From Gammaproteobacteria bacterium (lineage in GTDB: Bacteria; Pseudomonadota; Gammaproteobacteria; Pseudomonadales; Pseudohongiellaceae), in assembly GCA_030654835.1 (NCBI GenBank), contig JAURWS010000011.1:1-41220 (forward strand): a DNA stretch of 41,220 bases, written 5' to 3'. Shown one piece after another: positions 24,416 to 33,614 of the stretch; the first letter of the stretch is position 1; every line of letters starts with the position of its first letter. A model generated the notes under the pieces. It was not told where the DNA came from. It saw only the letters and a program-made list of their open reading frames with translations, and did not search any database. A program made the position numbers and the translations under genes.

Positions 24416-24991
24416 ATGCGTACTAAGTTTTTCAGAGCGGCGCTTGCGCCTCTCCTGCTGGTCTCCAGCCTGCCGTCACAAGCCGCCAACTGGGTTCTCG
24501 ACTCAGGTGAGTCTGTTGTTACCTTCAAGTATTCCTATGAAGGGACTCCCTACCAGGGCGCGTTTCAGAACGTAGAGGCAACCTTCGAGATCGACCCGCT
24601 GAACCCAGGCTCTTGCGTTTTTTCAGTGACCATTCCAATCGCTGATATCAAGGTAGACAGCGCCGAGGTTCTGGATTATCTGCTCGATCTGGAGATGTTT
24701 GACGTAGACCGCTGGCCAACAGCGAGCTTCAAAGCAGAGAAGTGCAGCCTGGAATCAGCGAATACTTTCGTTGCGGAAGGTTCATTGACTATCCGTGATC
24801 AGACTCGCCCCATCAGCTTCCCGTTCACACTCGACGTGGAAACTGTTGACGGTCAGGTCGCCTTTCACATGACCAGCGAAGTAACAATTCAGCGTCTGGA
24901 TTTCGGCGTTGGTCAGGGCTACTGGGCTAACACGGCGACAATTCCGAACGACGTCGTTGTCGGGGTAGACATCTACGCCGGCCAGCAGTAA
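24416..24991 (+). CDS. Periplasmic YceI family protein
   Basis: A 191-residue protein with a Sec signal peptide (MRTKFFRAALAPLLLVSSL, cleavage after SQA). A lipocalin-like YceI barrel follows: NWVLDSGESVVTFKYSYEG, FDVDRWPTASFKAEK, EGSLTIRDQTRPISFPFTL and the terminal VGVDIYAG. YceI proteins bind isoprenoid chains such as ubiquinone-8 or polyprenyl pyrophosphate in structures solved to date. It starts 25 bases after the dehydrogenase stop, with AGGAG at 24400-24404, so it is co-transcribed. A role in carrying quinone for the dehydrogenase is inference. Confidence 0.9.
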   Translation: MRTKFFRAALAPLLLVSSLPSQAANWVLDSGESVVTFKYSYEGTPYQGAFQNVEATFEIDPLNPGSCVFSVTIPIADIKVDSAEVLDYLLDLEMFDVDRWPTASFKAEKCSLESANTFVAEGSLTIRDQTRPISFPFTLDVETVDGQVAFHMTSEVTIQRLDFGVGQGYWANTATIPNDVVVGVDIYAGQQ

Positions 24992-25024
24992 TTAAACAGA
25001 CTCTCTTGCAAACAGGTTATTTCA

Positions 25025-25666
25025 ATGTCTAAAAGCTTATATTCAAAATGCCGTTGGTTTTCACTGGTACTGTTCTCTTCAGCATTGCTGGTTTCATGCG
25101 ATCGCCTGCTGACACCAGATTTCAATACTGAAATTACAGAGCTCAGATCTGGACAGTACACGCTTGATAAGGATCATGCGGCATTGCTGTTCAAGATCAA
25201 TCACCTGGGCTTCTCGACGTTCATTGGCCGTTTCACAGCGTTCGATGCGTCTCTGGATTTCGATCCAGAGAACATTCAGAACTCCAGCGTGGAAGTGGTC
25301 GTGGACATGAACTCGATCGATGTGAACCTTCCTGAATTCGAGGAAGAGCTGCGTGGTTCGGATTGGCTGGACGCGGTGCAATACCCACAGGCTGTGTTCA
25401 AGACTACGGGTTACGTAGGAGCGAACGGTGAGAACTCGCACACGTTTGCAGGCGAGCTGACATTCCACGGCGTGACTGCACCGGTGAACCTCAATGTGAA
25501 TTTCCACGGCGGCGGTCGTAACTTCCTGACCCGCAAATACACGCTGGGTTTCTCTGCTGATACCACATTCCTGCGCTCAGCGCATGGAGCAGATCGATTC
25601 ACCAACTTTGGTGTTGGCGATGACATCACATTGGAAATTCATGTTGAATTCCAGGCAGCTGAATAA
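25025..25666 (+). CDS. YceI family lipoprotein
   Basis: A 213-residue protein with a lipoprotein signal ending LLVSC (Cys 25) and Asp at +2 (DRLL). In Enterobacteria, Asp at +2 keeps a lipoprotein in the inner membrane, so it is predicted to face the periplasm from there. The YceI barrel shows GQYTLDKDHAALLFKINHLG, FTAFDASLDFDPEN, WLDAVQYPQAVFKTTG and GELTFHGVTAPVNLNVNF. It is the third gene of the operon, 33 bases after the first yceI, and is followed by a strong terminator. Confidence 0.9.
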   Translation: MSKSLYSKCRWFSLVLFSSALLVSCDRLLTPDFNTEITELRSGQYTLDKDHAALLFKINHLGFSTFIGRFTAFDASLDFDPENIQNSSVEVVVDMNSIDVNLPEFEEELRGSDWLDAVQYPQAVFKTTGYVGANGENSHTFAGELTFHGVTAPVNLNVNFHGGGRNFLTRKYTLGFSADTTFLRSAHGADRFTNFGVGDDITLEIHVEFQAAE

Positions 25667-25697
25667 CTTTGCAGGTGTTTGAATAGTTAATGGCTTC

Positions 25698-25740
25698 AAA
25701 AGGGCGGCGATCGGGTTTTCATCCGGTCGCCGCCCTTTTT
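25698..25740 (+). terminator. Terminator, probably bidirectional
   Basis: A 17-bp stem with one G-U pair (25698-25714 with 25723-25739), an eight-base loop, and a T-run on the plus strand. The minus strand also ends in TTTT, so it can serve the convergent ABC exporter operon whose stop codon is at 25753. Confidence 0.93.
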
Positions 25741-25752
25741 CATTTGGCGGGA

Positions 25753-27528
25753 TTATTCCACCTCGGCCACCAGCGCTCTCTGCAACTGCAATTCATGCAT
25801 GTGCCTGTATAAACCATCCTCTTTCAGCAAAGCCCGATGCGTACCTTGCTGCATGATGCAACCCTGATGCAGAACGATGATCTGATCGGCGCGCACGATG
25901 GTGCTCAGCCGGTGTGCAATGGCCAGTATCGTGGTTTGGCCGCGCAGCCCCTCAAGCGCTGCACTGATTACGGACTCGGTGTGACTGTCCACATTCGCAG
26001 TGGCCTCGTCCAGAATGAGAAGGCGCGGCTCACGGGCAAGTGTGCGCGCCAATGACAACAGTTGACGCTGGCCAGTGGATAGATTGCCACCTCTCTCTCC
26101 CAGCTGTGTGTCATAGCCTTTCGGCAAACTCATCACAAAGTCATGCAGCTGCGCCATACGGGCAGCGGCAACCACCTGCTTATCGGTCATCTCCAACCCC
26201 AGCGTGATGTTGTCGCGCACAGTGCCCGCGCTGATGAAAGGATCCTGCAAGACGACGCCAAGCCCGGAGCGCAGGCTGGCCTGATCCATCTCCTGCAGCG
26301 GAATGTCATCAATCAGAATGCGCCCCTGCTGTGGCTGGTAGAAACGCAGCAGAAGACTCATCAGCGTACTCTTGCCGCTCCCCGTATGCCCGACGATGGC
26401 GACGAATTCCCCGGGTGCCACATTGAAATTGATGTGACGCAGCACCGGGTGCTCTTCGTCATAGCCGAACCCGACATTCTCGAAGCGGACCGCTCCCTGA
26501 GTGATGCGGTGTGTCGTGGCGGATTGTGTCTCGCCAGGCTGGTCAATGATGGCGAAGACTCGCTCACCTGCCACCACCGCCTGCTGCAGCAGACTCAGGC
26601 GCTGCGTCATCTCCACCACTGGCTGAGTGATCCGCGACAGATAGTTTACGAAAGCGTAGATCACGCCAACCTCCACCACACTGTCGAACGACTGCGTGCC
26701 GAAATACAACAGCAAGGCCGCCAGCGTCAGCGTGCGCAGCATGTCGGGCAACGGTCTCAGCATCAGCGCATCCAGACGCAGATTGCTCATGCGCGCATTG
26801 AACAGCTCTCGGCTGACTCCTCCAAACTGCTGTGAGAAGCGACGCTGCTGGTTCAACACCTGAATGATGCGCATCCCCTGAATGGACTCGCTGAGCGTCG
26901 CGTTGATCCTGCTGAGCACGCTACGCGCCCGGTGATAGCGTGGCGAGCTCTTGCGCTGATAGAAGTACATCACCGCCGTCACGGTGGGCAGCATGAGACA
27001 GCACACCAGCATGAGACGAACGTCGAGCCAGGCCATGGCAATGAAGACGGCGATGATCAGCGTAATGTTCTGCACGAAGGTTGCCATCACTTGCACAAAC
27101 AACTCTTTGATCGCTTCAGTGTCGTTGGTGATACGTGAGACCAGGCTGCCGGTCGGACGGTGATCGAAATAGCTGAGCGGCTGTCGCATCACTGCAGCGA
27201 AGACTTGTGAGCGCACGGTTCTCACGACAGAGAACGCGACCTTGTTGAAGCGTAGCGCGTTCTGATACCCGGCCCATGCAGAGAGCGCGTAGAAAAACAC
27301 ATAGGCCGCCGCCAGCATGGCCAGCTCGCCCGCCGGATAATGAGCTGCTGTCACATAGTCGTCGATGAAAATCTTGACGAGTACCGGTCCCAGCACCTGC
27401 CCGAGCGTGGCCAGCAGCAAGAGAATCGCAGCCTCCTTCAGCAGCCGCGGATAGGCGAGGCTGTAGCGCAACAACCGCCACAAGGAACCGGTGTCGATTC
27501 CCTTGCGAATATCATCGTCCTGATTCAA
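25753..27528 (-). CDS. mdlB: ABC exporter subunit, MdlB-like
   Basis: A 591-residue fused permease-ATPase. A six-helix domain (about 20-310) is followed by an NBD with GHTGSGKSTLMSLLLRF (Walker A), LLILDEATANVD (Walker B with catalytic Glu) and IAIAHRLST (His switch). The signature is LSTGQ rather than LSGGQ. It overlaps the preceding exporter gene by 17 bases, so the two are translationally linked. Family resemblance is to MdlB/SmdB, half of a heterodimeric multidrug-like exporter in the inner membrane. The substrate is unknown. Confidence 0.88.
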   Translation of the reverse strand: MNQDDDIRKGIDTGSLWRLLRYSLAYPRLLKEAAILLLLATLGQVLGPVLVKIFIDDYVTAAHYPAGELAMLAAAYVFFYALSAWAGYQNALRFNKVAFSVVRTVRSQVFAAVMRQPLSYFDHRPTGSLVSRITNDTEAIKELFVQVMATFVQNITLIIAVFIAMAWLDVRLMLVCCLMLPTVTAVMYFYQRKSSPRYHRARSVLSRINATLSESIQGMRIIQVLNQQRRFSQQFGGVSRELFNARMSNLRLDALMLRPLPDMLRTLTLAALLLYFGTQSFDSVVEVGVIYAFVNYLSRITQPVVEMTQRLSLLQQAVVAGERVFAIIDQPGETQSATTHRITQGAVRFENVGFGYDEEHPVLRHINFNVAPGEFVAIVGHTGSGKSTLMSLLLRFYQPQQGRILIDDIPLQEMDQASLRSGLGVVLQDPFISAGTVRDNITLGLEMTDKQVVAAARMAQLHDFVMSLPKGYDTQLGERGGNLSTGQRQLLSLARTLAREPRLLILDEATANVDSHTESVISAALEGLRGQTTILAIAHRLSTIVRADQIIVLHQGCIMQQGTHRALLKEDGLYRHMHELQLQRALVAEVE

Positions 27529-29257
27529 CGGTGCGCTCCAATTTCTGATAGTCGATCATTTGTGCGTACCAACCGCCCCTGCTTACCAACTCTGCGTGCG
27601 TGCCATGCTCGATCATTTCACCATGATTGAGCACGACTATCTGCTCCGCATCTTCGACAGCCGATAGACGGTGGCAGAGAATCACTGTGGTGCGGTCGGC
27701 ACGCACTGTGCGCAGGTGTTCCAGAATGTTGCGTTCGGTGGTCACATCGACAGCAGACAATGCATCGTCAAGGATCAGCACAGGCGCATCGAGGAGCAGT
27801 GCACGGGCAATGGCGATGCGCTGCTTCTGGCCACCGGATAGCGTAATGCCGCGCTCGCCGACCAAGGTGTCATAGCCGTCCGGGAAGCGCTGAATATCCT
27901 TGTCGATCGACGCCAATGCCGCAACCGCACGAATCTGTTCCCGGGTCGCATCTGGTCGGCCGAGGGCGATGTTCTCGGCAATACTGGCTGTGAACAGGAA
28001 TGCGTCCTGCGGGACGACCGCCACTGCGTCTCGCAGGGCATGCAACGTGAGTTGCTGCACCAATACTCCGCCAATGCGTATCGAGCATCCAGGTGCGTCA
28101 AAGAAACGCAGCAGCAGATTGATCAGCGTCGTCTTGCCCGCGCCGGTCGGCCCCACAATGCCGAGCGTCTCCCCGGCGCCGATCCGCAGGTGAATATTGC
28201 GCAACACCGGAGCATGCGCATCGGCAAAGGAAAACTCGTCGATATCGATGGCGATGTCTGCCGTGGGAACGTCGGCGATGGTGCCTGTATCAGGCACCGC
28301 CGAAGCTGTCTCCAGCAACTGTTGAATGCGGGCATAGGCCGCCGAGCCGCGCTCCAGGATGTTCAGGAGCCAGCCGTAGGCAAACATCGGCCAGATCAGG
28401 AAGCCCAGATACATTGTGAAACTGGTGAGCTGGCCCAGCGTCAGGCGCTCTTGCTCTATCAACCAGGCGCCCGACCCGATGCACAGCAGGAACGACGAGC
28501 CCACGGTAATGAAAATCGCTGGATCATAGAGTGAGTCAGTGGCAGCCACGCGCATGTTCGCCTCCGCCGCGCGATCAGCGATCCGCAGGAAGCGGGCATC
28601 CTCGTTCGCCTCCTGCCCAAAAGCACGAATCATGCGAATGCCCGAAACACTTTCCTGTGCGTAGTCGTTCAGATCCGAAAAACGCTCCTGGGCATCGCGG
28701 AACCCCACATGCAGACGATCTCCGAGCACCACGAAATACCAAGCCATGAAGGGAAATGGCAGCAGAGCGACCAAGGTCAGCTCCCAGCTGATCGCCACCG
28801 TCATGATGGTGATCACCAGCACACCGGTGACCAGACCGTCGATGCCGGAGAGCACTCCCTCTCCCGCCGTCATCTCTACCGCCGAGATGTCGTTGGTGGC
28901 ACGCGCCATCAAGTCCCCCGTGCGATGCTCCTGGAAGAAGTGCGGAGCCATCAGCGTGAAATGTGCATACAGGCGCTGACGCATGGTCTCCGCTAGATTG
29001 AAGGAGGCATGGAAGAGCAACACGCGCCAGAAGTAGCGCATCACATAAACGGCGAGGGCAATCAGCACGACAATGCCGACGTAGGCCCACAACAGTTCGG
29101 GGGTGAGCGAGTCGGCAACCACGTGATCGATGATCTGCCCGATAATCCAGGGAATCAGCATATCGGTCAGATCGACGCCGACGAACATGAGGATGGCGAG
29201 TACATAGCGCCGCCATTGCTCGCGGAAATACCAGCCTAATTTGAAAAACAAAGCCAT
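27512..29257 (-). CDS. mdlA: ABC exporter subunit, MdlA-like
   Basis: The start is placed at ATG 29257 (MALFFKLGWYFREQWRRY), which matches how family members begin; the frame extends to an ATG at 29290. The 581-residue protein has six membrane helices, Walker [19 protein letters not shown], a canonical signature LSGGQKQRIAIARAL, and Walker B VLILDDALSAVD, with Asp where the catalytic Glu should be. Together with the LSTGQ of its partner, this gives one degenerate and one active ATP site, the standard asymmetry of heterodimeric exporters. The region 29291-29560 upstream holds the divergent decarboxylase promoter. Confidence 0.88.
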   Translation of the reverse strand: MALFFKLGWYFREQWRRYVLAILMFVGVDLTDMLIPWIIGQIIDHVVADSLTPELLWAYVGIVVLIALAVYVMRYFWRVLLFHASFNLAETMRQRLYAHFTLMAPHFFQEHRTGDLMARATNDISAVEMTAGEGVLSGIDGLVTGVLVITIMTVAISWELTLVALLPFPFMAWYFVVLGDRLHVGFRDAQERFSDLNDYAQESVSGIRMIRAFGQEANEDARFLRIADRAAEANMRVAATDSLYDPAIFITVGSSFLLCIGSGAWLIEQERLTLGQLTSFTMYLGFLIWPMFAYGWLLNILERGSAAYARIQQLLETASAVPDTGTIADVPTADIAIDIDEFSFADAHAPVLRNIHLRIGAGETLGIVGPTGAGKTTLINLLLRFFDAPGCSIRIGGVLVQQLTLHALRDAVAVVPQDAFLFTASIAENIALGRPDATREQIRAVAALASIDKDIQRFPDGYDTLVGERGITLSGGQKQRIAIARALLLDAPVLILDDALSAVDVTTERNILEHLRTVRADRTTVILCHRLSAVEDAEQIVVLNHGEMIEHGTHAELVSRGGWYAQMIDYQKLERTVESGR

Positions 29258-29467
29258 CGATAATCCATTCGGAAACGTTGTCGCCGTCATTTCGGCTGCG
29301 ATGGGCAGTCTACCAGCCTTTGCAGCCTCGTTGCCGCTCCATTGCGAGCACCACTATAAAATCAGGTTTTATTATATAAATCATTAAGTTAAATGACCAA
29401 GTCGAGACATTGTCGAAGGCCTTTCGGTCATAGGTGAAAGTAATTTTCCCGAATCTGAAATTCGAGA

Positions 29468-29495
29468 TTTACGTCAGGAATGTGTTTGCTACAAT
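29468..29495 (+). promoter_or_regulatory. Candidate sigma-70 promoter of the decarboxylase gene
   Basis: TTTACG (29468-29473) and TACAAT (29490-29495) with a 16-base spacer. The start would be near 29502 and the leader about 60 bases. An upstream inverted pair, TGACC (29394-29398) with GGTCA (29427-29431), is seen but not interpreted. Confidence 0.4.
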
Positions 29496-29560
29496 AGCGC
29501 ACCTGTTTACCCACCCCCCTACATACCAGAGAGCACCCCGCGGAGGAGACCAATTCGTCA

Positions 29561-30733
29561 ATGAACACAGAATACACTCGAGTGGAAGACTACTACGACA
29601 AGGAAACTTTCAACCGTATCAAGGCGTTAGCAGATACCAAGGAAACGCCGTTTGTAGTAATCGATATCGCTATGGTAGAGCGTCATTACGACGTCCTACA
29701 GGAACTCTTCCCATACGCGAGTGTGTACTACGCCGTGAAGGCGAACCCCGCTCCCGAGATTATCAGTTCACTGCGTGACAAGGGCTCCCGTTTCGACGTG
29801 GCCTCGATCTACGAATTGGACAAACTGCTGTCACTTAACGTGCCTCCGGACCGTTGCAGTTACGGCAACACCATCAAGAAAAGCCGTGACATCCGCTACT
29901 TCTACGAGAGGGGTGTGAGAATGTATGCCACCGACTCCGAGGCCGATGTGCGCAATATTGCCAAGGCAGCTCCGGGCTCCAAGGTCTATGTGCGAATTCT
30001 GACAGAGGGCAGTGGCACGGCTGACTGGCCGCTGTCACGCAAGTTCGGTTGTCAAAGCGACATGGCAATGGACCTGATGGTGCTGGCCCGCGATCTGGGC
30101 CTGATCCCCTACGGTGTGTCTTTCCACGTGGGCTCACAGCAGCGGGACATCGGCGCCTGGGATGCGGCGATCGGCAAGGTTAAAGTGATCTTCGAACGCC
30201 TGAAGGAAGAAGACAACATTACTCTGAAGATGGTCAATCTGGGTGGCGGCTTCCCGGCCAACTACATCACCCGTGCCAACTCTCTGGAAACCTACGCGGA
30301 AGAAATCACCCGCTTCATCGAAGAAGACTTTGGTGATGAGTTCCCGGAAATCATTCTGGAACCGGGCCGCTCGCTGATTTCCAATGCCGGCATCCTGGTA
30401 TCCGAAGTAGTCTTGATTTCCCGCAAGTCGCACACCGCTTTGCAGCGCTGGGTGTTTACCGACGTTGGTAAATTCTCTGGCCTGATCGAGACTCTGGACG
30501 AGTGCATCAAGTATCCAATTTACGTGGAAAAGCACGGCGAACTGGAAGAAGTCGTCATCGCGGGTCCAACCTGCGACAGCGCCGATATCATGTACGAGAA
30601 CTACAAATACGGCCTGCCACTGAATCTCGCCATCGAAGACCGCATGTACTGGTTCTCGGCCGGCGCCTACACCACCAGTTACAGCGCGATCGAATTCAAC
30701 GGCTTCCCGCCACTGAAAGCCTACTTCGTCTGA
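29561..30733 (+). CDS. Group IV PLP decarboxylase, ornithine/lysine decarboxylase type
   Basis: A 390-residue alanine-racemase-fold decarboxylase of the eukaryotic ODC type. K60 in VYYAVKANP forms the PLP Schiff base. FHVGSQQRD, MVNLGGGFPANY and ILEPGRSLISNAG bind the cofactor phosphate. C338 in GPTCDSADIMYEN is the catalytic Cys of the partner subunit. The specificity region fits bacterial L/ODC enzymes that accept ornithine and lysine, making putrescine or cadaverine in the cytoplasm. GGAGGAG lies at 29542-29548, 12 bases before ATG 29561. Its last 13 bases overlap the convergent symporter gene. Exact substrate preference is not resolved. Confidence 0.9.
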   Translation: MNTEYTRVEDYYDKETFNRIKALADTKETPFVVIDIAMVERHYDVLQELFPYASVYYAVKANPAPEIISSLRDKGSRFDVASIYELDKLLSLNVPPDRCSYGNTIKKSRDIRYFYERGVRMYATDSEADVRNIAKAAPGSKVYVRILTEGSGTADWPLSRKFGCQSDMAMDLMVLARDLGLIPYGVSFHVGSQQRDIGAWDAAIGKVKVIFERLKEEDNITLKMVNLGGGFPANYITRANSLETYAEEITRFIEEDFGDEFPEIILEPGRSLISNAGILVSEVVLISRKSHTALQRWVFTDVGKFSGLIETLDECIKYPIYVEKHGELEEVVIAGPTCDSADIMYENYKYGLPLNLAIEDRMYWFSAGAYTTSYSAIEFNGFPPLKAYFV

Positions 30734-32076
30734 GCCACATCCGGCAGTAAACGTGCTGTCACCACTCCGGTGGTGATGGCGCCGTTGACGTTGAGTGCCG
30801 TGCGTCCCATATCGATCAGCGGCTCTATCGAGATCAGCAAAGCGACCAGCGTAACCGGCAGCCCCATGGCCGGCAGCACCACGAGTGCAGCAAAGGTCGC
30901 TCCCCCGCCTACCCCCGCTATTCCAAATGAACTGATGGCGATGATGCCAAGCAGGCTGATGATGAATCCTGGCGCCGTCGGGTCGATGCCGACAGTGGGT
31001 GCCGCCATCACGGCGAGCATTGCCGGGTAGATACCCGCACAACCGTTCTGACCGATGGTCGCGCCGAACGTCGCCGCCAGATTGGCAATGGGTGACGGCA
31101 CCCGTAACTCCTCCATCTGCGTCTTTACCGTCATGGGGATGGTAGCGGCGGAGCTGCGCGTAGCAAACGCGAAACTGAGCACGGGCCAGACCTTTCGGTA
31201 GTATTCGCGGGGGTTGTGCCCGGCCAGAAAAATCAGCACCGCATGAACACCAAACATCAGTGCAATGGCGACATAGGAGGCCACCACGAAGCTGATCAGG
31301 TTGAGAATGTCGGAACCATTGGAGCTCGCCACGACATAAGTCATCAACGCCATAATTCCGTAAGGCGTCAGCGACATGACGATCTTCACCAGCTGCATCA
31401 CGATCAGCTGCGTTGACTCGATGAAACGCTTGATACCGTCCCCATGCTCTGGGCGATCACGCACGACCAGCAGCGCGGCAATGCCACTGAGAATGCCGAA
31501 GATCACCACGGCAATGATCGAGCTGTCACGCGCGCCTGTCAGGTCCGAGAAGATATTGGTGGGAATGAAACCGACAATCACCTCGGGCAGACTCAGATCA
31601 CTGACCGTGTCGAGCCGTAGCTCCAGCACCTCTGCCCGTGCCAGTTCGCGCGCGCCGGAAGTCATACCCTCTGCGCTCAGTCCTGCAGCCAGTGTCACTA
31701 CGATGCCGATGATCGCCGCAATGATCGCAGTGCCCACGAGCAGCGCCACTACGCACACTCCAATTCTCCCAACAGAGGCGATGGCATCCATCCGCAGAAC
31801 GGCCGCCATCATGGTGATGAGGATCAAAGGCATGACAATCATGCGCAGGAGATTGACATAGGCATCGCCCACCACATTGGTCCACTGCAGCGTTTCCGCC
31901 ATTACTGGTGAACCAACACCATAGATAAATTGCAGATAAAAACCGAAGGCAACACCCAGCAGCAAGCCAACGAACACCTGACGTGAGAGTGTGAGGGATT
32001 GGCGGCGGAGGTAGAACAGGAGGTACAACAGGCCCGAGAACAAGGCCAGATTGATGATGCTGAAGAGGTTTAGCAT
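30721..32076 (-). CDS. tcyP: L-cystine:cation symporter, TcyP type (DAACS family)
   Basis: A 451-residue membrane protein of the SLC1/DAACS fold. The TcyP-like regions are LRRQSLTLSRQVFVGLLLG, LLRMIVMPLILITMMAA, IPTNIFSDLTGARDSSII and VLSFAFATRSSAATIPM. IGQNGCAGIYPAML and ISIEPLIDMGRTALNVNG distinguish cystine transporters (TcyP/YdjN) from the glutamate carriers, which carry NMDGT. It imports cystine with a cation. AAGGTG precedes ATG 32076. The 3' end overlaps the decarboxylase gene on the other strand. Confidence 0.88.
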   Translation of the reverse strand: MLNLFSIINLALFSGLLYLLFYLRRQSLTLSRQVFVGLLLGVAFGFYLQFIYGVGSPVMAETLQWTNVVGDAYVNLLRMIVMPLILITMMAAVLRMDAIASVGRIGVCVVALLVGTAIIAAIIGIVVTLAAGLSAEGMTSGARELARAEVLELRLDTVSDLSLPEVIVGFIPTNIFSDLTGARDSSIIAVVIFGILSGIAALLVVRDRPEHGDGIKRFIESTQLIVMQLVKIVMSLTPYGIMALMTYVVASSNGSDILNLISFVVASYVAIALMFGVHAVLIFLAGHNPREYYRKVWPVLSFAFATRSSAATIPMTVKTQMEELRVPSPIANLAATFGATIGQNGCAGIYPAMLAVMAAPTVGIDPTAPGFIISLLGIIAISSFGIAGVGGGATFAALVVLPAMGLPVTLVALLISIEPLIDMGRTALNVNGAITTGVVTARLLPDVAQTK

Positions 32077-32104
32077 GCTGGCACCTTTATTTTTGTTATC
32101 CCGG

Positions 32105-32818
32105 TCACTCCGGTAAATTGGACATCATGATCGCGAGTGTATCTGATCGGAACTCGCGACGGTACAGTACCGCCACTACCAGTACCGACAGTAGTATAAA
32201 AATCCAATAATTCACGAACCACCCCAGCACTGCCATGCTGAAATAGTAGGTCCGCAATCCGTTGTTGAAGTTTCCTGCAGCCTTGGATGCCATCCGCGAG
32301 ATGCTCTCGACGTGGCGAGCGACCACCTCATCGGAAGGATGTTCGTGCCGCTCAGGCACACCACCCAGCATTACTGAGACCTGACCGAACTGGCGCAGCC
32401 CCCAGGTGAATTTGAAGAAGGCATACACGAACAGGCACAGCAGCAGCATGACCTTCACCTCCCACTGGCCGCGAGTATTGTGATCGGAGAAGGGCACTTC
32501 ACTGAGCATCATGATTACCGTCTCCGACGAACTGCCCAGCACCGTCATCAGACCAGCCAGAATGAACAGCGTCGTGGAGGCGAAGAAGGAAACATTGCGC
32601 TCAAGATTCGCGATGATGTTGGTGTCCGCGATACGGTTCTCGCGTCGCAATGCCTTGCGAATCCACTGCCTGCGGTGGCGATGCATGGCGAAAGCGAGCG
32701 TGGGGGTGTCTGTGCTGCGCCTTCCCGTGTATATGAAATACCCGCGAAAACAGATCAGAAACCAGATCACGGCGATCAGATTTCCGACATTCATCTGCAG
32801 AAATTCAGCAAAACTCAT
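32105..32818 (-). CDS. DUF599 family membrane protein
   Basis: A 237-residue protein with four predicted membrane segments: near 13-29, 75-95, 122-140 and 197-225. Family blocks are RRQWIRKALRRENRIADTNIIANLERNVSFFASTTL (central), FFKFTWGLRQFGQVSVMLG and AAGNFNNGLRTYYFSMAVLGWFVN. The function of DUF599 is unknown. It sits between the YadH-like permease gene and tcyP on the same strand with short gaps (34 and 28 bases), so co-transcription is possible. Confidence 0.9.
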   Translation of the reverse strand: MSFAEFLQMNVGNLIAVIWFLICFRGYFIYTGRRSTDTPTLAFAMHRHRRQWIRKALRRENRIADTNIIANLERNVSFFASTTLFILAGLMTVLGSSSETVIMMLSEVPFSDHNTRGQWEVKVMLLLCLFVYAFFKFTWGLRQFGQVSVMLGGVPERHEHPSDEVVARHVESISRMASKAAGNFNNGLRTYYFSMAVLGWFVNYWIFILLSVLVVAVLYRREFRSDTLAIMMSNLPE

Positions 32819-32852
32819 GGATACTCCTCTGCACCAGCTCTTCCTGCAACAA

Positions 32853-33614
32853 TCAATTTTTGATGTGATAACCAGTCTTGAATATCCACCAGACCACAGC
32901 CATGCAGGCCGTCAGAAACAACAGAATCATCGTCAGACTGACGCCGATACTGACGTCGGCAATCTCATAAAAGCTCCAGCGAAAACCACTGACCAGATAT
33001 AGCACTGGATTGAACATCGTCACAGTCTGCCAGAACGGCGAGAGCATGCTGGCAGAATAAAAACTGCCTCCGAGAAACACCAGCGGCGTGACGATCAGCA
33101 GAGGGATCAACTGCAGCTTCTCGAAGTTGTCCGCCCACACCCCGATGATGAATCCGAACAGACTGAACGATACCGCCGTGAGCACCAGGAAGAACAGCAT
33201 GATGAACGGATGCGCAATCTCCAGCGGCACGAACAATCCCGCAGTGGCCAGAATGATGGTCCCTAGAATCAGCGACTTGGTCGCCGCTGCCCCCACGTAA
33301 CCCATCACCACTTCGATCATCGACACTGGTGCGGATAATAACTCGTAGATGGTGCCAGTGAACTTCGGAAAATAAATTCCGAACGAGGCATTCGAGATAC
33401 TGTTGGTCAGCAGCGACAACATGATCAACCCGGGCACGATGAAGGCGCCGTAGCTCACACCATCCACCTGCTGAATGCGGCCACCGATGGCGGCACCGAA
33501 CACCACAAAATACAGCGAGGTGGAGATCACCGGCGCGAAGATGCTTTGCATCAGCGTGCGGCGGGTACGCGCCATCTCGAAATGATAAATCGCCTTGATT
33601 GCGTACCAGTTCAT
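32853..33614 (-). CDS. ABC-2 type permease, YadH-like
   Basis: A 253-residue permease with six hydrophobic segments and the ABC-2 opening block [50 protein letters not shown] and [19 protein letters not shown] (the LGGxFyp motif) are diagnostic of the YadH/NodJ-like family. The start overlaps the ATPase stop by four bases (ATGA), so the two are coupled. It exports an unidentified compound across the inner membrane. Confidence 0.92.
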   Translation of the reverse strand: MNWYAIKAIYHFEMARTRRTLMQSIFAPVISTSLYFVVFGAAIGGRIQQVDGVSYGAFIVPGLIMLSLLTNSISNASFGIYFPKFTGTIYELLSAPVSMIEVVMGYVGAAATKSLILGTIILATAGLFVPLEIAHPFIMLFFLVLTAVSFSLFGFIIGVWADNFEKLQLIPLLIVTPLVFLGGSFYSASMLSPFWQTVTMFNPVLYLVSGFRWSFYEIADVSIGVSLTMILLFLTACMAVVWWIFKTGYHIKN

